Shown: in pieces, positions 61,548 to 64,000 of the stretch | Numbering within the stretch: position 1 is the stretch's first letter | Layout: each line of letters opens with the position of its first letter | DNA from: a candidate division TM6 bacterium GW2011_GWF2_28_16 | GTDB lineage: Bacteria > Babelota > Babeliae > Babelales > UASB340 | DNA length: 64,000 nt | Direction: 5' to 3' | NCBI GenBank assembly: GCA_000989185.1 | Contig: LBNX01000002.1 | Location: 1-64,000, forward strand | Program-made: the position numbers and the translations under genes | The notes under the pieces: model-generated | Database searches by the model: none | Told to the model about the DNA's origin: nothing | The model's input: the letters and a program-made list of their open reading frames with translations, nothing else

Positions 61548-62033
61548 TTATTTAACTCTCAATTTATTATGAACTGTAGTTAAAAGTCTATCTGTAGTTT
61601 TATGCTTACTGATTTCAACAGTACTCATATACTTATCACTCTTTTTAGCATTTATCTTTTCTTTTATTACAGCTGTAGCTTTAAGATCTGCAGCTTTACG
61701 AGACTTATCTTCATAAGCCATTACAGAAGCACTTCTTATGTCTTTATAACTGTTATAATGTTTTGTTTGCTTTGGATCAAGTTTAATCTTTTTATCTTTT
61801 CCGTTTATCACATTTAAAACAATTGTTACGTAATAATCTGTTTTGTTAATAAACTCTGCACCAGCATATTTTTTTTGTTTTTTAGTCTTTTTAGCCTTCT
61901 TTTCTGTCTTCATCTTTTTGTTTTTCTTGCTTTCCATTTTTTTATTCTCGGCTTTATTTGTTGCTGTATCAGCAGCAAAAGCACCGTTAACAAGAAGAGC
62001 ACTTAATAAAAGTGCCGATAACATCTTATTCAT
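61548..62033 (-). CDS. Small secreted protein, Lys-rich linker plus beta-type domain
   Basis: Signal MNKMLSALLLSALLVNGAFAAD; Lys-rich segment; GAEFINKTDYYVTIVLNVINGKDKKIKL. Confidence 0.65.
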   Translation of the reverse strand: MNKMLSALLLSALLVNGAFAADTATNKAENKKMESKKNKKMKTEKKAKKTKKQKKYAGAEFINKTDYYVTIVLNVINGKDKKIKLDPKQTKHYNSYKDIRSASVMAYEDKSRKAADLKATAVIKEKINAKKSDKYMSTVEISKHKTTDRLLTTVHNKLRVK

Positions 62034-62161
62034 AAAACTCCCCCTTCAAATAAGAATATAAACTACTAACTCACTAATAGAAATCTAGCAAAAATTATTT
62101 CTATTAGTCAAGATTATGAGAATAAAAAGTAAACAAAAACGCATTTTTTGATGATTTTGAT

Positions 62162-62377
62162 CTATTTTTGATGTTTTTTGATAGCTTCGAATGGGCAAAT
62201 TAATGTACATTCACCACATTTTTGGCATTTTTCTTGATCTATAAAAGCATGTCCATCTTTATCGTAATCTATTGCACCATAAGGACAAGCTTGAATACAA
62301 CCCCCACAACCAGCACAATTTTTTTTATTAACAATATATTTTATATTATCTTTATTATTAATTTCATTATTTTTCAT
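62162..62377 (-). CDS. 2x[4Fe-4S] ferredoxin
   Basis: CAGCGGCIQACPYGAI and CQKCGECTLICPFEAI. Confidence 0.96.
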   Translation of the reverse strand: MKNNEINNKDNIKYIVNKKNCAGCGGCIQACPYGAIDYDKDGHAFIDQEKCQKCGECTLICPFEAIKKHQK

Positions 62378-63182
62378 TTAATTTCTCTTTTAATTTGTTT
62401 TTAACAAAAGGGCAAGCCTCTTGTATAACTTTATTATCAAGCACAGCTCTTATAAATTCATTACAAGTTTTATACCCACAACGCCCACAATTTAAATTAG
62501 GAACAAGAGCTTTTAAATCTTTACCCATTAAAAATCTATTGTGAACCATAACAGGATCTATAACACTGCAACCATAACAATAACCACAAATTGCAGATGG
62601 CATAGAATGTTTTAAAGTTAATTTTTGACCAGTAAAATTTATACTATATTTAATATAATCTGCAATATCATAAGCTCCTTCACCAGTAAGCCCATTAACT
62701 TCTACTATCTTTGCTTTTGAATTTGCATCTAAAATATTAATTCTAAAAATTTCTCTTTCAGCCTGAGAAATTAAATCACATTTACTAACAGCTACAATAT
62801 CAGCTTGAGTTAATATTGGACCATACCTATTAGGACTTCCTGCCATAATATCCAAAACATTTATACCCAAACCCTCTTTTATGTATGGCGAACAACGTAA
62901 ACATAAACCGGCAGTTTCTATAATAATTAAATCTCTATCTTGATATTCGCGTATAATTCTTGATAATTCTAATGCTTGGTAATGATCTGGACATAATTCT
63001 TGTGCTAATCTCTTTTCTGAATCAACATTACATTTTTGAGCTATTAATTCATCGTCTTGCGTACGTAAACAATCAAATTTTATAAATAATAATTTAAAAT
63101 CTTCCTTTAATTTATTTATAACATGTTTTATTATGCTAGTTTTACCAGAGCCGGGAGTACCTGCAAATATAACTATTTTCAT
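62367..63182 (-). CDS. HypB/UreG-like SIMIBI GTPase with C-terminal Fe-S-type Cys motifs
   Basis: IVIFAGTPGSGKTSIIKHV P-loop; DLIIIETAGLCLRCSPY; VSKCDLI; C-terminal ICGYCYGC and NCGRCGYKTCNEFIRAVL...ACPF. Confidence 0.82.
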   Translation of the reverse strand: MKIVIFAGTPGSGKTSIIKHVINKLKEDFKLLFIKFDCLRTQDDELIAQKCNVDSEKRLAQELCPDHYQALELSRIIREYQDRDLIIIETAGLCLRCSPYIKEGLGINVLDIMAGSPNRYGPILTQADIVAVSKCDLISQAEREIFRINILDANSKAKIVEVNGLTGEGAYDIADYIKYSINFTGQKLTLKHSMPSAICGYCYGCSVIDPVMVHNRFLMGKDLKALVPNLNCGRCGYKTCNEFIRAVLDNKVIQEACPFVKNKLKEKLNEK

Positions 63183-63185
63183 ATA

Positions 63186-64000
63186 TTACTCCCCTATATT
63201 ATTATTTTTATTTTTATCAAATACCTGACAAAATATTTTCACTTCATCTACTCTTTTTCCATTACGAATATCTTCTCTAATTTTTAAATTAAAATTTTCT
63301 ACCCAATTTAAATAATGGGAAATTCCTTTTTCTTTTTGTGAAGTTTCTAATACAGAAACTATACCCCCTTCTTTTATTACTAATCGTTTGTTTGCATTTA
63401 AAGCAAGGACAGGATCATGTGTTACAAGTAAAACTATTTTACCTTCTTTTATTAAAATATTTATTGCTTGCTCTTTTTTTATACCAGCATTTTCTATTTC
63501 ATCTATTAAAATAATTGGCGAATTACTAATAAAAGCTATATCTGCAACCATCAAAGCTCTAGTTTGCCCACCAGAAAGATTTAATAAATTAAAATCAAAC
63601 TTTATAGGCTCACCAGTAATATTATTAGCACAAATTAAAACTTGTTCTATTAAATTATTATCTAAATCTTTTCCTCTAGCTTTTAAGTGCAATTCTAAAA
63701 AATCTTTTACAGTAATATCTGTTAAAAAATTCATAGATTGAGCAAGAGAAGCTATAAGTTTAAATCTTGGGTCAAAGCGCCATTCACGTTCTGGCGTTTT
63801 ATTATTAACTAAAATTTTTCTCTTACTTGCACTGTCGCCCTGAGTTAATTTTTCTATATCATACAATAATTGACTTTTACCCGCACCGGTAGGGCCAACT
63901 ATAGCAACCACTTGGCCTTTATTAATTACTATAGGCTCAAAAGTTTCTGCTTGCCCAAATTTGTTTTGTCCAGGAAAAATCGTTATTTGTTCTATTAAAT
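63186..64000 (-). CDS. Stand-alone ABC-type ATPase (5' end beyond window)
   Basis: VAIVGPTGAGKSQLL Walker A, LLNLSGGQTRALMVADIAF signature, PIILIDEIENAG Walker B, LLVTHDP H-loop; frame remains open from the listed GTG at 63911 to the window edge (LIEQITIFPGQNKFGQAETFEPIVINKGQVVAIVG). Confidence 0.88.
   Translation of the reverse strand, partial: LIEQITIFPGQNKFGQAETFEPIVINKGQVVAIVGPTGAGKSQLLYDIEKLTQGDSASKRKILVNNKTPEREWRFDPRFKLIASLAQSMNFLTDITVKDFLELHLKARGKDLDNNLIEQVLICANNITGEPIKFDFNLLNLSGGQTRALMVADIAFISNSPIILIDEIENAGIKKEQAINILIKEGKIVLLVTHDPVLALNANKRLVIKEGGIVSVLETSQKEKGISHYLNWVENFNLKIREDIRNGKRVDEVKIFCQVFDKNKNNNIGE

Overview
AT-rich bacterial chromosomal window packed with short-spaced genes on both strands. 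The gene set is Gram-negative: TamB-like protein, BamD-like lipoprotein, two beta-barrel outer membrane proteins, many signal-peptide and lipoprotein ORFs, PBP1A-type enzyme. It looks like a reduced, host-associated lineage; Ca. Dependentiae/Babeliae (TM6)-like is my inference and was not tested. Core genes: transketolase (truncated at left edge), aspS, secA, atpD-atpC (detached from other ATP synthase genes), hppA, mgtE, rluD, ftsQ-ftsA-ftsZ, pgeF/yfiH, rlmB-like, upp, thiN, rpmE-prfA. There are six tRNA genes: Glu(CTC), Glu(TTC), Lys(TTT), Val(TAC), Asn(GTT), Asp(GTC). No rRNA, CRISPR array, IS element or prophage was seen. The most interesting content is at the right end (about 55-64 kb). 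It includes an ORF-track-missed secreted-protein gene with a single TAA at codon 5, and a eukaryote-type cPLA2/lysophospholipase-like secreted protein. It also includes a signal-peptide-bearing Memo-AMMECR1 fusion, and a tandem family of small secreted proteins whose leader/signal DNA is 96/99 identical while the mature parts diverge. At the edge is a three-gene ABC-ATPase / HypB-like GTPase / ferredoxin operon. Other notable items are GC-rich palindromic repeats around the tRNA loci, a Cys/Lys-rich metallothionein-like lipoprotein, and a pair of secreted proteins of unknown function. All calls are from reading the sequence and motifs; no database search was run.
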